In this document: piece by piece, positions 1 through 8,604 of the stretch
How positions within the stretch are numbered: the first letter of the stretch is position 1
How the letters are laid out: every line of letters begins with the position of its first letter
Origin: Pseudomonas sp. FP2309
GTDB lineage: Bacteria > Pseudomonadota > Gammaproteobacteria > Pseudomonadales > Pseudomonadaceae
Reading direction: 5' to 3'
NCBI RefSeq assembly: GCF_030687575.1
Contig: NZ_CP117439.1
Span: 4,269,501-4,333,500, forward strand
DNA: 64,000 bases
Translations under genes and position numbers: made by a program
The notes under the pieces: generated by a model
Told to the model about the DNA's origin: nothing
Databases searched by the model: none
Seen by the model: only the letters and a program-made list of their open reading frames with translations

Positions 1-201
1 CTGCTGGGACACGGCCGCCAGGTTCACACCGTTGCCGATGCTGTTCTGGCCGGTACCCAGTTTGGACGCCGCGTAGATGTCGGCGAATTCCGCCCGTGAC
101 GATTTGAAGCCTGTGGTCGCAACGTTGGCGATGTTGTTGCCGGTCACGTCCAGTTGTTTGTTGGCCGCATAGAGACCGCTAAGGCCGATATTAAAAGACA
201 T
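1..201 (-). CDS. flgE: Flagellar hook protein FlgE (N-terminal part)
   Basis: FlgE polymerises into the hook outside the cell. Only the first 67 codons are present; the gene runs off the left edge. The translated start reads MSFNIGLSGLYAANKQ and then NNIANVATTGFKSSRAEFAD, the conserved N-terminal motif of flagellar rod and hook proteins that forms the coiled core. It begins 31 bases after the flgD stop on the same strand, so it is the fourth gene of the flgBCDE transcript. The family assignment is secure because of motif and context; nothing can be said about the rest of the protein. Confidence 0.93.
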   Translation of the reverse strand, partial: MSFNIGLSGLYAANKQLDVTGNNIANVATTGFKSSRAEFADIYAASKLGTGQNSIGNGVNLAAVSQQ

Positions 202-232
202 GTTTCTCTCCCTCTGCCGTATCTAGCCGGCT

Positions 233-958
233 CTATGTACCAATAGTCTGAATTTGCGACAGCTTGACGCTGCCCATGCCACCTGCAAGGTTCAGCAGCA
301 TTTCGCCGCCGGTCTTGCTTAACGTCACGCTGGTCACGGTTGCCGGCAGTGACGTTGCCAGGGCCACCGAGTCGCCCTTGTCATTCTTGGTCGTGGCCGC
401 AAAGGTGTAGGTGCCGGCTGGGGCAACCTCTCCATCGTCGTTCTTGCCATCCCAGATAAAGTCCGAGGTACCTGCGCTTTGAGCGCCCATATCGATGGTG
501 CGCACCACGCTGCCGTCTTTGTCGGTGATCTTGATCGAGACGTTGCCCGTCGCCGCCGTCACCGCCACCGAACCGGCCATGCTCTTGCTGGTATCCACCA
601 AGGCTTTGTCGGTCTGGGTGATGATCGAACGCCCAACCAGCGAAGACGCTTGCAGTGCCTGCGACGAACTGAAGTTGCTCGAGATGTTATTCACCGAGTC
701 GTTCAGGGTGTTGATGCCTTCCAGGCTGCTGAATTGCGCCAGCTGGGCCACGAAAGCGCCGTTGTCCTGAGGCGACAGCGGGTTCTGGTTTTTCAGTTGA
801 GTCACCAGCAGTTGCAGGAATGCATCCTTGCCCAGCGACTGGCTTCCCGTCGCCGTCTTGGAAGCGTCACTGACACTGCTGTTATTTGTCGCGGTCTGGA
901 CCTTGGAGTTGAAAAGGTCCTGGACCGCTGAGTTGGTCGTGGTATCAACAATGGCCAT
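233..958 (-). CDS. flgD: Hook assembly scaffold FlgD
   Basis: FlgD is the hook-capping scaffold needed for hook polymerisation. The 241-residue length fits the family. The conserved N-terminal motif LGKDAFLQLLVTQLKNQNP is visible near residues 42-60, followed by the hook-association region. The C-terminal half contains the FlgD Ig-like segment, with FIWDGKNDDG and PAGTYTF near residues 165-187. It lies between flgC and flgE on the same strand with short gaps (16 and 31 bases), consistent with one flgBCDE operon transcribed from the sigma-54 site upstream of flgB. Confidence 0.96.
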   Translation of the reverse strand: MAIVDTTTNSAVQDLFNSKVQTATNNSSVSDASKTATGSQSLGKDAFLQLLVTQLKNQNPLSPQDNGAFVAQLAQFSSLEGINTLNDSVNNISSNFSSSQALQASSLVGRSIITQTDKALVDTSKSMAGSVAVTAATGNVSIKITDKDGSVVRTIDMGAQSAGTSDFIWDGKNDDGEVAPAGTYTFAATTKNDKGDSVALATSLPATVTSVTLSKTGGEMLLNLAGGMGSVKLSQIQTIGT

Positions 959-974
959 TCGTTGGCGCCCCTTA

Positions 975-1418
975 TCACTGACCCAGGGTCAGGACCTTCT
1001 GCATCATGGTTTTGGCGGTGTTCATCATTTCCGCGTTGGTCTGGAACGAGCGACTGGCGGAAATCATGTCTGCCATTTCCTCGACCACGTTGACGTTCGG
1101 GTAATACACGTAGCCTTTTTCGTTCGCCGCCGGGTGGTTAGGCTCGTAGCGCGCTTCGAGGTTGCTCTGATCTTCGACCACGCCAAGCACCTGCACGCCT
1201 TTGCCGGCGGCATCCTGTTCCTGGAACAACGAGTCGCTACCGCCGTTCTGGCCCGCCTGGAACATGGTGGCGAACACCGGGTGACGGGCGCGGTAGGTTT
1301 GGTCAATGCTCGAAGACACGGTCTCGGCGTTGGCGATGTTACTGGCGACGGTGTTCAGACGCGTGGTCTGGGCGCTCATGCCGCTACCGGCAATATTGAA
1401 AACACTGGACAGGGACAT
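975..1418 (-). CDS. flgC: Flagellar basal-body rod protein FlgC
   Basis: FlgC is a proximal rod component. The 147-residue product starts MSLSSVFNIAGSGMSAQTTR and has the rod motif NTVASNIANAET near residue 23. The C-terminal coiled segment has NVVEEMADMISASRSFQTN and ends in a region typical of rod proteins. Length matches the family. The start lies 3 bases after the flgB stop, indicating tight coupling within flgBCDE. No oddities were seen. Confidence 0.96.
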   Translation of the reverse strand: MSLSSVFNIAGSGMSAQTTRLNTVASNIANAETVSSSIDQTYRARHPVFATMFQAGQNGGSDSLFQEQDAAGKGVQVLGVVEDQSNLEARYEPNHPAANEKGYVYYPNVNVVEEMADMISASRSFQTNAEMMNTAKTMMQKVLTLGQ

Positions 1419-1421
1419 GGC

Positions 1422-1829
1422 TTACTCTCCACGCAGGGCTGACATCAGCCCTTTGAATTTGCTGTTGAGCAGGGTAAAGCTGGCCTGAAAGTTCACCGAG
1501 TTCTCGGCATAGTTCGATTGCTCCAACTGGGCGTCGACGGTGTTCTGGTCGATCGACGGCTGCATCGGCGTGCGATAAAGCAGCGACTCGTCACCACTGC
1601 TCAGGCCTTGCGCTTCGATATGACGGCTGTTGGTCATATTCAAGGCGAAGGTGCCGTTTTTGGTCTTGTCCTGCTGCGCGGCGAGCACGGCGGAGAAGTC
1701 CAGGTCCCGAGCCTTGTAGTTCGGGGTATCGGCGTTGGCAATGTTGTTGGCCAGGACTTCGGCACGCTGGGCGCGGAAGCCCAGGGCTTGTTCGTGGATA
1801 CCGAGCGCTTTATCGAAGCTGATGCTCAT
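1422..1829 (-). CDS. flgB: Flagellar basal-body rod protein FlgB
   Basis: FlgB is the most proximal rod subunit. The open frame extends upstream, but the start MSISFDKALGIHEQAL at 1829 gives 135 residues, the usual family length, and the upstream extension looks non-coding. The rod motif VLANNIANADTPNYKARD is at residues 25-42, and the C-terminal SVNFQASFTLLNSKFKGL helix is typical. It is the first gene of flgBCDE. A sigma-54 type promoter lies about 45-60 bases upstream (1873-1891), matching the known RpoN/FleQ-FleR control of this operon in Pseudomonas. Confidence 0.95.
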   Translation of the reverse strand: MSISFDKALGIHEQALGFRAQRAEVLANNIANADTPNYKARDLDFSAVLAAQQDKTKNGTFALNMTNSRHIEAQGLSSGDESLLYRTPMQPSIDQNTVDAQLEQSNYAENSVNFQASFTLLNSKFKGLMSALRGE

Positions 1830-1872
1830 GGCGGAAACCTTTAGGCTGACCTGCTGTTCGTTAACAGGGTTA

Positions 1873-1891
1873 TAGCAAGGTGCATGCCAAT
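1873..1891 (-). promoter_or_regulatory. Sigma-54 promoter of flgBCDE
   Basis: Read on the minus strand the site is TTGGCATGCACCTTGCT, with GG and GC separated by exactly 10 bases, as in the consensus TGGCACG-N4-TTGCW. It precedes flgB by about 45 bases. The predicted transcription start is near 1863. RpoN dependence of this operon is known in Pseudomonas; the site itself is read directly. Confidence 0.85.
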
Positions 1892-1975
1892 TCTTCGAGG
1901 GCCCGTATATCAAGGGTTTGCGGGGCGCTTGCTGGCGGCAATGCCAGAAAAGCGGCAACGGGTTTCCGCGTGGCG

Positions 1976-2012
1976 CCAGTAAAGCGGCAATGGGGGGTTG
2001 CCGCTTTACTGG
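1976..2012. repeat. 15-bp perfect hairpin in flgB-cheR gap
   Basis: The arms at 1976-1990 (CCAGTAAAGCGGCAA) and 1998-2012 are perfect reverse complements around a 7-base G-rich loop. A further AAAGCGGCAA copy lies just to the left near 1949. There is no T-run on either side, so it is not a classical intrinsic terminator. It may still end cheR transcription or be a mobile palindromic repeat. This and the adjacent REPIN-like element fill most of the 341-base gap 1830-2170, along with the flgB promoter. Confidence 0.8.
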
Positions 2013-2029
2013 GATTTGCCGCAAAAAAA

Positions 2030-2150
2030 TGTGGGAGTGGACTTGTGTGGGCGTTGGCTTGCCTGCGATTGCATCACCTCGGTTTAAATGACAAACCGAG
2101 GCGCCTGCATCGCGGGCAAGCCCTGCTCCCACACAAGCCCAGCTCCCACA
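2030..2150. repeat. REPIN-like paired REP element
   Basis: An imperfect inverted repeat about 120 bases long begins TGTGGGAGTGG and ends CTCCCACA, with inner arms CTTGCCTGCGAT and ATCGCGGGCAAG around a CCTCGGTTT/AAACCGAGG hairpin. The TGTGGGAG...GGCAAG words are typical REP sequences of fluorescent pseudomonads. A second, simpler copy lies at 20551-20581. Confidence 0.75.
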
Positions 2151-2170
2151 TTGATCGAGTGAACTCGGGC

Positions 2171-2998
2171 TTACTTGGCCTGGTAGATGATCCCAGGGCT
2201 GCACTGCACCATTTGGAAGTGATCCGGCAGGCCGTTCAGCGCTTCCGAAGCCCCCAGGAACAGGTAGCCGCCACGCTTGAGCGTGCCGTGGATGCGCAAC
2301 AGGATGTCTTTCTTCACCTCGGCCGAGAAGTAGATCAGCACGTTGCGGCAAAACACCATGTCGAACTTGCCCAGGCTGGCGTAGCTGTCGAGCAGGTTGA
2401 ACGAGCGAAACTCCACACGGCTCTTGATCGGTGCCTTGATCGCCCAGCGCCCCGCACCTTTGGAGTCGAAGTACCGCTGCAGGCGCTCCGGAGACAAACC
2501 ACGCCCCAGAGCCAGGCTGTCGTACTCACCGGTCTTGCAGTTGTTGAGCATGGTGCCCGACAGATCAGTGGCGACAATTTGCGCCCCGGCCTTCAACTGC
2601 CCCATGTTGGTCCGCTCGAACTCATCGATGGCCATCGAGATGGAATACGGTTCCTGCCCCGAGGAACAGGCCGCCGACCAGATACGCAGGCGCTGGCCCG
2701 GGCTGGCCTTGATGGCCTCCGGGAGCACTTTGCTCTTGAGCACTTCAAAGGGGTAGGTGTCACGAAACCACAGGGTTTCGTTGGTGGTCATGGCATCGAC
2801 CACCATTTCCTTGAGGCCACTGCGCGGCTGACCCTGGATCCGTTGAACCAACTCACCCAGGGATTTGATGCCCTGCTGTTCCATCAGTTTATTAAGACGA
2901 CTGGATACCAAGTATTGCTTGTTTTCACCGAGCAATATGCCACAGGCCTTTTCCAGGAAGACCCGGAACTGTTCAAAATCCAAATTACCTGTAGACAC
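2171..2998 (-). CDS. cheR: Chemotaxis protein methyltransferase CheR
   Basis: CheR uses S-adenosylmethionine to methylate glutamates of chemoreceptors. The 275-residue protein has the N-terminal helical CheR domain (FEQFRVFLEKACGILL near residue 8) and the methyltransferase domain, with IWSAACSSGQEPYSISM near 105-120 as the SAM site, IVATDLSG near 140 and FDMVFCRNVLIYF near 214-226. It ends with FLGASEALNGL near 247. It lies downstream of cheV on the same strand, 49 bases away, as in other pseudomonads. It could also serve the adaptor CheV pathway near the flagellar genes. Confidence 0.95.
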   Translation of the reverse strand: MSTGNLDFEQFRVFLEKACGILLGENKQYLVSSRLNKLMEQQGIKSLGELVQRIQGQPRSGLKEMVVDAMTTNETLWFRDTYPFEVLKSKVLPEAIKASPGQRLRIWSAACSSGQEPYSISMAIDEFERTNMGQLKAGAQIVATDLSGTMLNNCKTGEYDSLALGRGLSPERLQRYFDSKGAGRWAIKAPIKSRVEFRSFNLLDSYASLGKFDMVFCRNVLIYFSAEVKKDILLRIHGTLKRGGYLFLGASEALNGLPDHFQMVQCSPGIIYQAK

Positions 2999-3047
2999 TG
3001 ATACCGCCTCTAAAATCGTATGACCGCCAGGGAGAAGACCCTGGCTG

Positions 3048-3974
3048 TTATTCTGCTGCCTTGATCCGGTCGACTACCCGGGATGCCAGGTCATCAGGAC
3101 GGAATTTGGCCAGGAAGTCATCGGCACCGACCTTCTTGACCATCGCCTGGTTGAATACGCCCGACAACGAAGTATGCAGGACAATATGCAGTTTTTGCAT
3201 GCGTGGATCGCTACGTATCTCGGCCGTGAGGGTATAGCCATCCATTTCCGGCATCTCGATGTCGGAAATCATCATCAAGAATTCTTCTTCCGGCTTCTTG
3301 CCCTCATCCACCAGTTTGCGCAGGTAATCCAGCGCCTGGCGGCCATCATTGAGCGCCACCACTTCCACGCCGACGGTCTGCAGGCAACGGGTCACCTGTT
3401 TGCGCGCCACCGAGGAGTCATCCACCGTGAGCACTCGCAGCGAGATCGCCTTGTGCGCCGTCTCGGCATCCACCACGCCCACGGAGATCGATTCCGAGGT
3501 TGGTGCCACTTCGGCGAGGATCTTCTCCACGTCGATGATTTCCACCAACTGGTTGTCGACGCGCGTCACTGCAGTGAGGTAGTGATCGCGGCCGGTGCCC
3601 TTGGGCGGCGGATGGATCTCTTCCCAGTTCATGTTGACGATGCGCTCCACCGAGCGCACCAGGAAACCCTGGGTCTTGGTGTTGTATTCGGTAATGATCA
3701 CGAACGGGTTCTCACGATCCTGCAGGCCTGCCGAACTGGTCGCCAGGGCCAAGTCGAGAATCGGGATGGTCGCGCCACGGATGTTGGCCACGCCACACAC
3801 CACCGGGCTGGACTTGGGCATGATCGTCAGCTTGGGGCACTGCAGCACTTCCCGCACCTTGAACACGTTAATGCCATACAGCTGCTTGCCATCCAGACGA
3901 AAAAGCAACAACTCCAGGCGATTCTGCCCTACCAGCTGTGTGCGCTGGTTTACTGAATCCATTACACCTGCCAT
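3048..3974 (-). CDS. cheV: Chemotaxis coupling protein CheV
   Basis: CheV couples chemoreceptors to CheA and carries its own receiver domain. In 308 residues the N-terminal CheW-like domain (LLFRLDGKQLYGINVFKVRE near 23-42; GVANIRGATIPILDL near 62-76) is followed by a receiver domain with VDDSSVARK near 183, phosphoacceptor Asp in MMISDIEMPEMDGYT near 228-242, and VKKVGADDFLAKF near 280. The start at 3974 has AGGAGT a few bases upstream on the minus strand. It is divergent from flgA with a 90-base gap, so the two share a short control region. Confidence 0.95.
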   Translation of the reverse strand: MAGVMDSVNQRTQLVGQNRLELLLFRLDGKQLYGINVFKVREVLQCPKLTIMPKSSPVVCGVANIRGATIPILDLALATSSAGLQDRENPFVIITEYNTKTQGFLVRSVERIVNMNWEEIHPPPKGTGRDHYLTAVTRVDNQLVEIIDVEKILAEVAPTSESISVGVVDAETAHKAISLRVLTVDDSSVARKQVTRCLQTVGVEVVALNDGRQALDYLRKLVDEGKKPEEEFLMMISDIEMPEMDGYTLTAEIRSDPRMQKLHIVLHTSLSGVFNQAMVKKVGADDFLAKFRPDDLASRVVDRIKAAE

Positions 3975-4035
3975 GCCCTTACTCCTAAGCTAAAACCTTT
4001 GGCGGAACCTACACGGCAGCGCGCCACCACGACTA

Positions 4036-4054
4036 AACGGCACGAGCTTTGCTA
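4036..4054 (+). promoter_or_regulatory. Sigma-54 promoter upstream of flgA
   Basis: The sequence ACGGCACGAGCTTTGCTA has GG (4039-4040) and GC (4051-4052) separated by 10 bases and closely matches TGGCACG-N4-TTGCW. Predicted +1 falls near 4064, immediately before the annotated flgA ATG at 4065. flgA is known as a FleQ/RpoN-dependent gene in P. aeruginosa. The tight spacing raises the question of leaderless translation or a downstream start. Confidence 0.7.
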
Positions 4055-4064
4055 TTTATTGGCC

Positions 4065-4829
4065 ATGGACATTAAAACGACAGTTTCCCGACGCCTTCGA
4101 TTTCCACGTTACCGCAGATTGCTCTGCGCCTCGGTGGCGTTGCTTGCTGTCTGCCTGAACACCGCGGCCCGCGCAGACAACGTCACCTTGCCTGATCTAC
4201 TTATCGGCGTCACTCAGGGGTTTCTTGAGTTCACTGTAGAAGATTATCTGGCGACCACACAGACGCCGGGGCGTTATGAGATTCAAGTCAACCAACTGGA
4301 CCCCCGTCTGCGCATGCCAATGTGCGACAAGGAATTGACAGCAACCCTGGAAAGCCCGGCCCAGCCCATTGGCCGGGTCACAGTGCGCGTGCGCTGTGAT
4401 GGCACCTCGCCCTGGACCGTATTTGTGCCGGCCCAGGTCAAGCTGTTCCGCGATGTAGTCGTGGTGGCGCGCCCCCTGAAACGTACCGGCATCATCGGTT
4501 TTGAAGACATTGTGTTGCGTGAACGCGACATCAGCCTGATCAACCAGGGCTACCTGACGTCGGTGGATCAGGCCGTCGGCCAGCGATTGACCCGACCAGT
4601 GGTCACTGATCAGGTGCTTACCCTGGTACATCTGGAGCAGGCCGAGGTCATTCGCAAGGGCGATCAGGTGGTCATATCCGCCAGCAGCGGTGGGCTGAGC
4701 GTGAAAATGCCCGGCGAAGCCCTCTCCAACGGCGGCATGAGCGAGCAGATTCGCGTCAAGAACCTAAACTCCAACCGCGTGATCAAGGCGCGGGTCACGG
4801 CACCGGGCCAAGTGGAGGTCGCTTTATAG
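4065..4829 (+). CDS. flgA: Flagellar P-ring assembly chaperone FlgA
   Basis: FlgA is the periplasmic chaperone for P-ring assembly. From the ATG at 4065 the product is 254 residues with an N-terminal signal peptide: a basic segment [10 protein letters not shown], hydrophobic [13 protein letters not shown], and cleavage near ARA-DN. The mature part has the SAF-like C-terminal region ([20 protein letters not shown], then [14 protein letters not shown]). The frame stays open upstream to a TTG at 3999, but that would bury the signal peptide. A sigma-54 promoter ends just before the ATG, so the exact start is less certain than the identity. It is followed by flgM and flgN in the same direction. 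Confidence 0.9.
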   Translation: MDIKTTVSRRLRFPRYRRLLCASVALLAVCLNTAARADNVTLPDLLIGVTQGFLEFTVEDYLATTQTPGRYEIQVNQLDPRLRMPMCDKELTATLESPAQPIGRVTVRVRCDGTSPWTVFVPAQVKLFRDVVVVARPLKRTGIIGFEDIVLRERDISLINQGYLTSVDQAVGQRLTRPVVTDQVLTLVHLEQAEVIRKGDQVVISASSGGLSVKMPGEALSNGGMSEQIRVKNLNSNRVIKARVTAPGQVEVAL

Positions 4830-4906
4830 ATTACTGGTACAGGACGCGGGGTTTTCCTACACTGTGCACGCGGGAGTCCGTGCGGAGATTTATTGTCATT
4901 CGCGCC

Positions 4907-4933
4907 TAAAGTTTGTCCGGGTATGGCCGAAAA
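4907..4933 (+). promoter_or_regulatory. FliA (sigma-28) promoter of flgMN
   Basis: TAAAGTTT at 4907-4914 and GCCGAAAA at 4926-4933 are separated by exactly 11 bases; the consensus is TAAAGTTT-N11-GCCGATAA, so only one base differs. It lies about 40 bases upstream of the flgM ATG. This fits the known late-class expression of the anti-sigma factor gene. Confidence 0.9.
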
Positions 4934-4971
4934 CATGGCAAGCGTCCAAATACCCAGAGGTTTTTTTTATC

Positions 4972-5295
4972 ATGGTCATCGATTTCAGCCGTTTGAATAA
5001 CACCCCGTCAACGTCAGGCACTGCGCGTACTTCCGGTGCCAAGGAAAATGTTGAAGCCAAGGCCCAGCCTCTGCCCGCCAAGACAGAACAGGCCAGCGTC
5101 AGCCAGAGCGGGGAATCCGTACACCTGAGCAATGAGGCTCAACAGTTGCAGAAGGTCACTGACTCGCTGCGCGATCAACCGGTGGTCAATAAAGCCCGCG
5201 TGGCCGAGTTGAAACAGGCAATCGCCGATGGCAGCTATCAAGTCGACAGCAACCGTGTAGCCAGCAAGCTGCTTAACTTCGAAGCCGAGCGCTAG
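4972..5295 (+). CDS. flgM: Anti-sigma-28 factor FlgM
   Basis: FlgM binds and inhibits FliA until it is exported through the completed hook. The product is 107 residues from ATG 4972, preceded by AGAGG. The N-terminal half is low-complexity and likely disordered ([20 protein letters not shown]). The conserved C-terminal FliA-binding segment reads [17 protein letters not shown] and [17 protein letters not shown], then VASKLLNFE. The open frame extends further upstream to a non-ATG start, but that would overlap the FliA promoter at 4907-4933. Confidence 0.94.
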   Translation: MVIDFSRLNNTPSTSGTARTSGAKENVEAKAQPLPAKTEQASVSQSGESVHLSNEAQQLQKVTDSLRDQPVVNKARVAELKQAIADGSYQVDSNRVASKLLNFEAER

Positions 5296-5343
5296 GCAAA
5301 GGCCTGCGCAGGGCTTTTGGACGCTTAAACCCCAAGGCCAGCC

Positions 5344-5814
5344 ATGCATCACGACGAAAATTTGCTGCAACTGATCATTGATGATCTAGCGCCGACGCAA
5401 CAACTGCTCGAGCTGCTCAAAGAAGAATCCCTGGCCCTCTATGGCCGGGATATGCCGCTGCTGGAGGAGATTCTGGCGCGCAAGCAGTCGCTGATTGTCC
5501 TGCTGGAACAGCACGGCAAAAAACGCAGCCAAATCCTCAGCAGCCTCGGCCTGCCGGCAGACCACGACGGCCTGGCCCAACTGGCCAGCCACTCCTCGGT
5601 CGGCGAACAGCTGCTTTCCCAAAGCAAAGAACTCAATCAATTGCTCACCCAGTGCCAGGAAGCCAACCTGCTTAACGGCCAGTCGATCCAGCTTCAGCAA
5701 GCCACGACTGCCAACCAGTTGCGCATACTCCACGGCGGAGAGCCACCGGCGCTGTATAACGCGCAGGGTTCCACCTCGCGGCTGGTCAAGCCAAGCACCC
5801 GCAGCCAAGCCTGA
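5344..5814 (+). CDS. flgN: Flagellar export chaperone FlgN
   Basis: FlgN is the cytoplasmic chaperone for hook-filament junction proteins FlgK and FlgL. The 156-residue product is highly helical: LLQLIIDDLAPTQQLLELLKEE at the start, a central LEEILARKQSLIVLLEQH, and a Gln-rich tail. Length and position directly after flgM (48 bases) support the call, because sequence conservation in this family is weak. It is probably cotranscribed with flgM from the FliA promoter. Confidence 0.88.
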   Translation: MHHDENLLQLIIDDLAPTQQLLELLKEESLALYGRDMPLLEEILARKQSLIVLLEQHGKKRSQILSSLGLPADHDGLAQLASHSSVGEQLLSQSKELNQLLTQCQEANLLNGQSIQLQQATTANQLRILHGGEPPALYNAQGSTSRLVKPSTRSQA

Positions 5815-5910
5815 CACCGGTTTACAGAGCGCCCTATCCAAGGCGCGCCACATGCTGGCAAAATGCCGGTTCTTGCGTGTAGTCGTATTTTGTCTGGAGA
5901 TGGAAGAACC

Positions 5911-6660
5911 GTGTTCAACGCCCTTAATGCGGAAGATGCTCCGCAGCCACCCAAGGTGCTCACCACGCCTCTGGAAATCGCCGGCACCTTGCGGATGCTG
6001 CAAGACAGCCATGACCCGCTGATCATCACCTTCCACGAACGCAGCCAGCGCTTCCAGAGCTACCTGGTGGACGTCAATCGCGACGGCAACATGCTGGCCC
6101 TTGATGAGATGATCCCGCGCGACGGCGAGCGTTATCTGGAAAACGGCGAGCCCTTTCGCATTGAAGGCTTTCACGATGGTGTACGCGTGGCCTGGGAAAG
6201 CAACGGCACCCTGAGCATCAGCGAGAAGGATGGTCACCGCATCTACACCGGCAGCTTGCCGCAAGAAGTGGTCTACCATCAGCGCCGCAACGCTTTCCGC
6301 GCCGCGTTGAAGCTTGCGCAATTGGTCAATATCGAATTGGGTGGCGAAAAACTGAAGGCGCCGGTCAACGGCAAACTGCTGGATATCTCCGCCACCGGCT
6401 GCAAACTGCGCTTTGAGGGCGACATCTCCGAGCGCCTGCAATTGGGCCAGGTCTACGATCGCTTTATCGCCGCCCTGCCCTTCGGCAGCATGACCACAGC
6501 GGTCGAACTGCGTTACCTGCACTTCGAAGAAAGGATCAACACGACCTTTGCCGGTGTGCGCTTCCACAACATGAGTGGGCTGGTGCAGCGTCAGGTCGAA
6601 CGCTTTGTGTACCAGTTGCAACGTGAAGCACGACGCTTCGACAAAGACGATGACTTCTAA
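5911..6660 (+). CDS. ycgR: Flagellar brake protein YcgR (PilZ domain)
   Basis: YcgR binds c-di-GMP and slows the flagellar motor. I chose the GTG at 5911 ([15 protein letters not shown]), preceded by GGAG and GGAAG, giving 249 residues; an ATG at 5863 in frame would add 16 unlikely residues. The N-terminal YcgR domain is followed by a PilZ domain with the RxxxR site in HQRRNAFRA near residue 130 and [11 protein letters not shown] near 158, both needed for c-di-GMP binding. It follows flgMN by 96 bases and ends at a strong bidirectional terminator. Confidence 0.93.
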   Translation: MFNALNAEDAPQPPKVLTTPLEIAGTLRMLQDSHDPLIITFHERSQRFQSYLVDVNRDGNMLALDEMIPRDGERYLENGEPFRIEGFHDGVRVAWESNGTLSISEKDGHRIYTGSLPQEVVYHQRRNAFRAALKLAQLVNIELGGEKLKAPVNGKLLDISATGCKLRFEGDISERLQLGQVYDRFIAALPFGSMTTAVELRYLHFEERINTTFAGVRFHNMSGLVQRQVERFVYQLQREARRFDKDDDF

Positions 6661-6677
6661 TACGTAAAGAGCGCCAC

Positions 6678-6717
6678 AAAAAAACGGGCAGATCCTTTAG
6701 GGATCTGCCCGTTTTTG
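6678..6717. terminator. Bidirectional terminator ycgR / ycaD
   Basis: The 16-base arms 6680-6695 and 6701-6716 form a stem with CGGGCAGATCC paired to GGATCTGCCCG, flanked by A-run and T-run. It lies between the convergent ycgR and MFS genes and can serve both strands. Confidence 0.93.
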
Positions 6718-6720
6718 CAT

Positions 6721-8103
6721 TCAGGGGCGCGCCCTGCTCAAGTCATGGGGATGCTCGTCCGGGTCGGGCTGCTCGGCCGGCACTTCAGCGCTCGGCTCCT
6801 CTGCTGGTGGTTGCTCACCATCGACCTCAGGCTCAGGCGCGGCAGTCTGCATCTGCTCCTGCACCACCGCCTCATCCACCCGCGGATCCAGCGCAGCAAC
6901 CAGCGGCGAACTGGACATGCTGTCGGGCATCGCCACGTGGTGCAGGGGCGCATCTTCCACCTGGTGCAGATTGGTGACTGCTTTTGGCCGGATACGCCAA
7001 ACCAGGATCAACGCGCACAAACTGAAAAACGCATAGAGCATCTGGCTGCCGAACATCTTCATCACCACACCCGCCAGCAACGGCCCGATACTCGCGCCAA
7101 CGCCGTACGTCACCAATAACATCGCCGTCAGCGACACCCGACGATCGCCCTCCACATGGTCATTGGAAAACGCCACGGCCAGCGGGTACAGACAGAACTG
7201 CACCAGGGAACACAGGAAGCCCGCGACGAACAACACCTCCAGCGGCACCTGGGTCATGATCGCCAGCGGCAATGCCGCCACCGCCAGGCACAAGGCGAAG
7301 CAGCGGATCAGCAGCGCGCGATCATAACGATCCGACAGCCATCCCAACGGCCACTGCACCAACAGCCCGGCAAAAATGCAGCTACCCATGAACAAACCAA
7401 CCTGCTCGGTCGTCAGCCCTTGCTGGGATGCGTAGAGCGGCGCCAAACCGTAGAAAGAACCGACGATCAACCCCGCACCCAATACCGTACTCAGCGACTG
7501 CGGCACGCGCTTGATAAAGAACCGCGGCTCCATCGGCGCCGGGTGCAAGGCCGCCGGGTGGATACGCCGGGTCATCGCCACCGGCACCAGGCACAGAGCA
7601 AAGCACAGCGCGACCAGCATCAGCAGCTCAAGGCCGAGCTGGGGATGCATGACCAGAATCAGCTGGCCCAACACCAGGCCCAGATAAGACGCGATCATAT
7701 AACCGCTGAACACCACGCCACGCTGCTTGGCGTCAGCCTGCTCATTGAGCCAGCTTTCGATCACCATGTACTGGCACATCATGCCCAGGCCCACGATCAC
7801 CCGCAGCACGATCCAGGCCGGCAACCAGTCGACCAAACCATGGCCCAGCACCGCCGCACCGACGATACCGGCACAGGTGGCATAGGCCCGAATATGCCCG
7901 ACACGGGCAATCAGGCGGTGCCCGATCTTGCCGCCCAGCACCAGGCCGAAGTAGTTAGCCGCCATCAGCGCACCGACCCACAGGCTGTCGACGTTATCGG
8001 CCGCCAGGCGCAAGGCCAGATAAGTACTGAGCAGGCCGGAGCCGATCAGCATCATCAAGGAGGCGAAATAAAGGGCTCGAAAAGATTTCCAGATTTGGCG
8101 CAT
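6721..8103 (-). CDS. YcaD-type MFS transporter
   Basis: This is a major facilitator with an estimated 12 membrane segments: for example YFASLMMLIGSGLLSTYLAL near residue 12, and the MFS loop GGKIGHRLIARVGHIRAYA near 56-74 with the GxxGxR pattern. The sequence resembles the YcaD/UPF0226 group, whose substrate is unknown. The C-terminal 75 residues are an unusual soluble acidic Pro/Glu-rich tail (PAPEPEVDGEQPPAEEPSAE). Length is 460 residues, long for YcaD because of that tail. The gene is convergent with ycgR and has a 501-base gap upstream. Confidence 0.85.
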   Translation of the reverse strand: MRQIWKSFRALYFASLMMLIGSGLLSTYLALRLAADNVDSLWVGALMAANYFGLVLGGKIGHRLIARVGHIRAYATCAGIVGAAVLGHGLVDWLPAWIVLRVIVGLGMMCQYMVIESWLNEQADAKQRGVVFSGYMIASYLGLVLGQLILVMHPQLGLELLMLVALCFALCLVPVAMTRRIHPAALHPAPMEPRFFIKRVPQSLSTVLGAGLIVGSFYGLAPLYASQQGLTTEQVGLFMGSCIFAGLLVQWPLGWLSDRYDRALLIRCFALCLAVAALPLAIMTQVPLEVLFVAGFLCSLVQFCLYPLAVAFSNDHVEGDRRVSLTAMLLVTYGVGASIGPLLAGVVMKMFGSQMLYAFFSLCALILVWRIRPKAVTNLHQVEDAPLHHVAMPDSMSSSPLVAALDPRVDEAVVQEQMQTAAPEPEVDGEQPPAEEPSAEVPAEQPDPDEHPHDLSRARP

Positions 8104-8604
8104 CGGCGTTCCGAGCGGCTCCTTGCAGTGAGAGACAGGGCTATCGGCATGATAGTCCTGGGTGAACGGTTCCGGACAGGCGATACGGCCTGATTCCGGG
8201 GATTATTTTGCTTAACAGCTCAGACGCTGCCCGGGGGCGCGCAAGGTACACCGTTCCGGTAAATAAACGACGCCCCTGCTGTGAACACCTACGGCCAGCA
8301 AGGTTCGATCGTCCTTTAAAAAGACGAGTGCGGTCCAATCGCGCGCTGATTAGGCCCTGCTGATCAACCCAATCCTTTGTGAATGAGTGACTTTGGGAAA
8401 CGTCCTATTTACTTCTGATAACCACCGCTCCAGGGTTCTGCTTGTGGGTTACATCCCCCACTTATTGTCACCGGCCGAAATTCATCAGGTATCAGCTCTC
8501 GCAGACGTGAAAAGAGGGATGTAGCCCAAACGCTCAAAGGCCTTGAGCCTGAGCCGTAACAGCCTGAGCGGATTATTCAGTGTGTAATTGCAGAGGAATT
8601 CTGA
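8104..8604. other. Intergenic gap, no gene seen
   Basis: This gap of about 500 bases lies between the divergent MFS and PAAR genes. I found no convincing ORF, RNA gene or repeat. It must hold the MFS promoter (minus strand) and any PAAR promoter. It probably also contains the left edge of the accessory patch that ends at tRNA-Arg(CCT); no copy of the tRNA 3-prime end was found here. Confidence 0.6.

Noticed and set aside
8104..8604. Left attachment site for a tRNA-Arg(CCT) integrative element
   Set aside because: I looked for a copy of the tRNA 3-prime end (GGTTCGAAC...CTGGGAC) and did not find one. No integrase gene is present.
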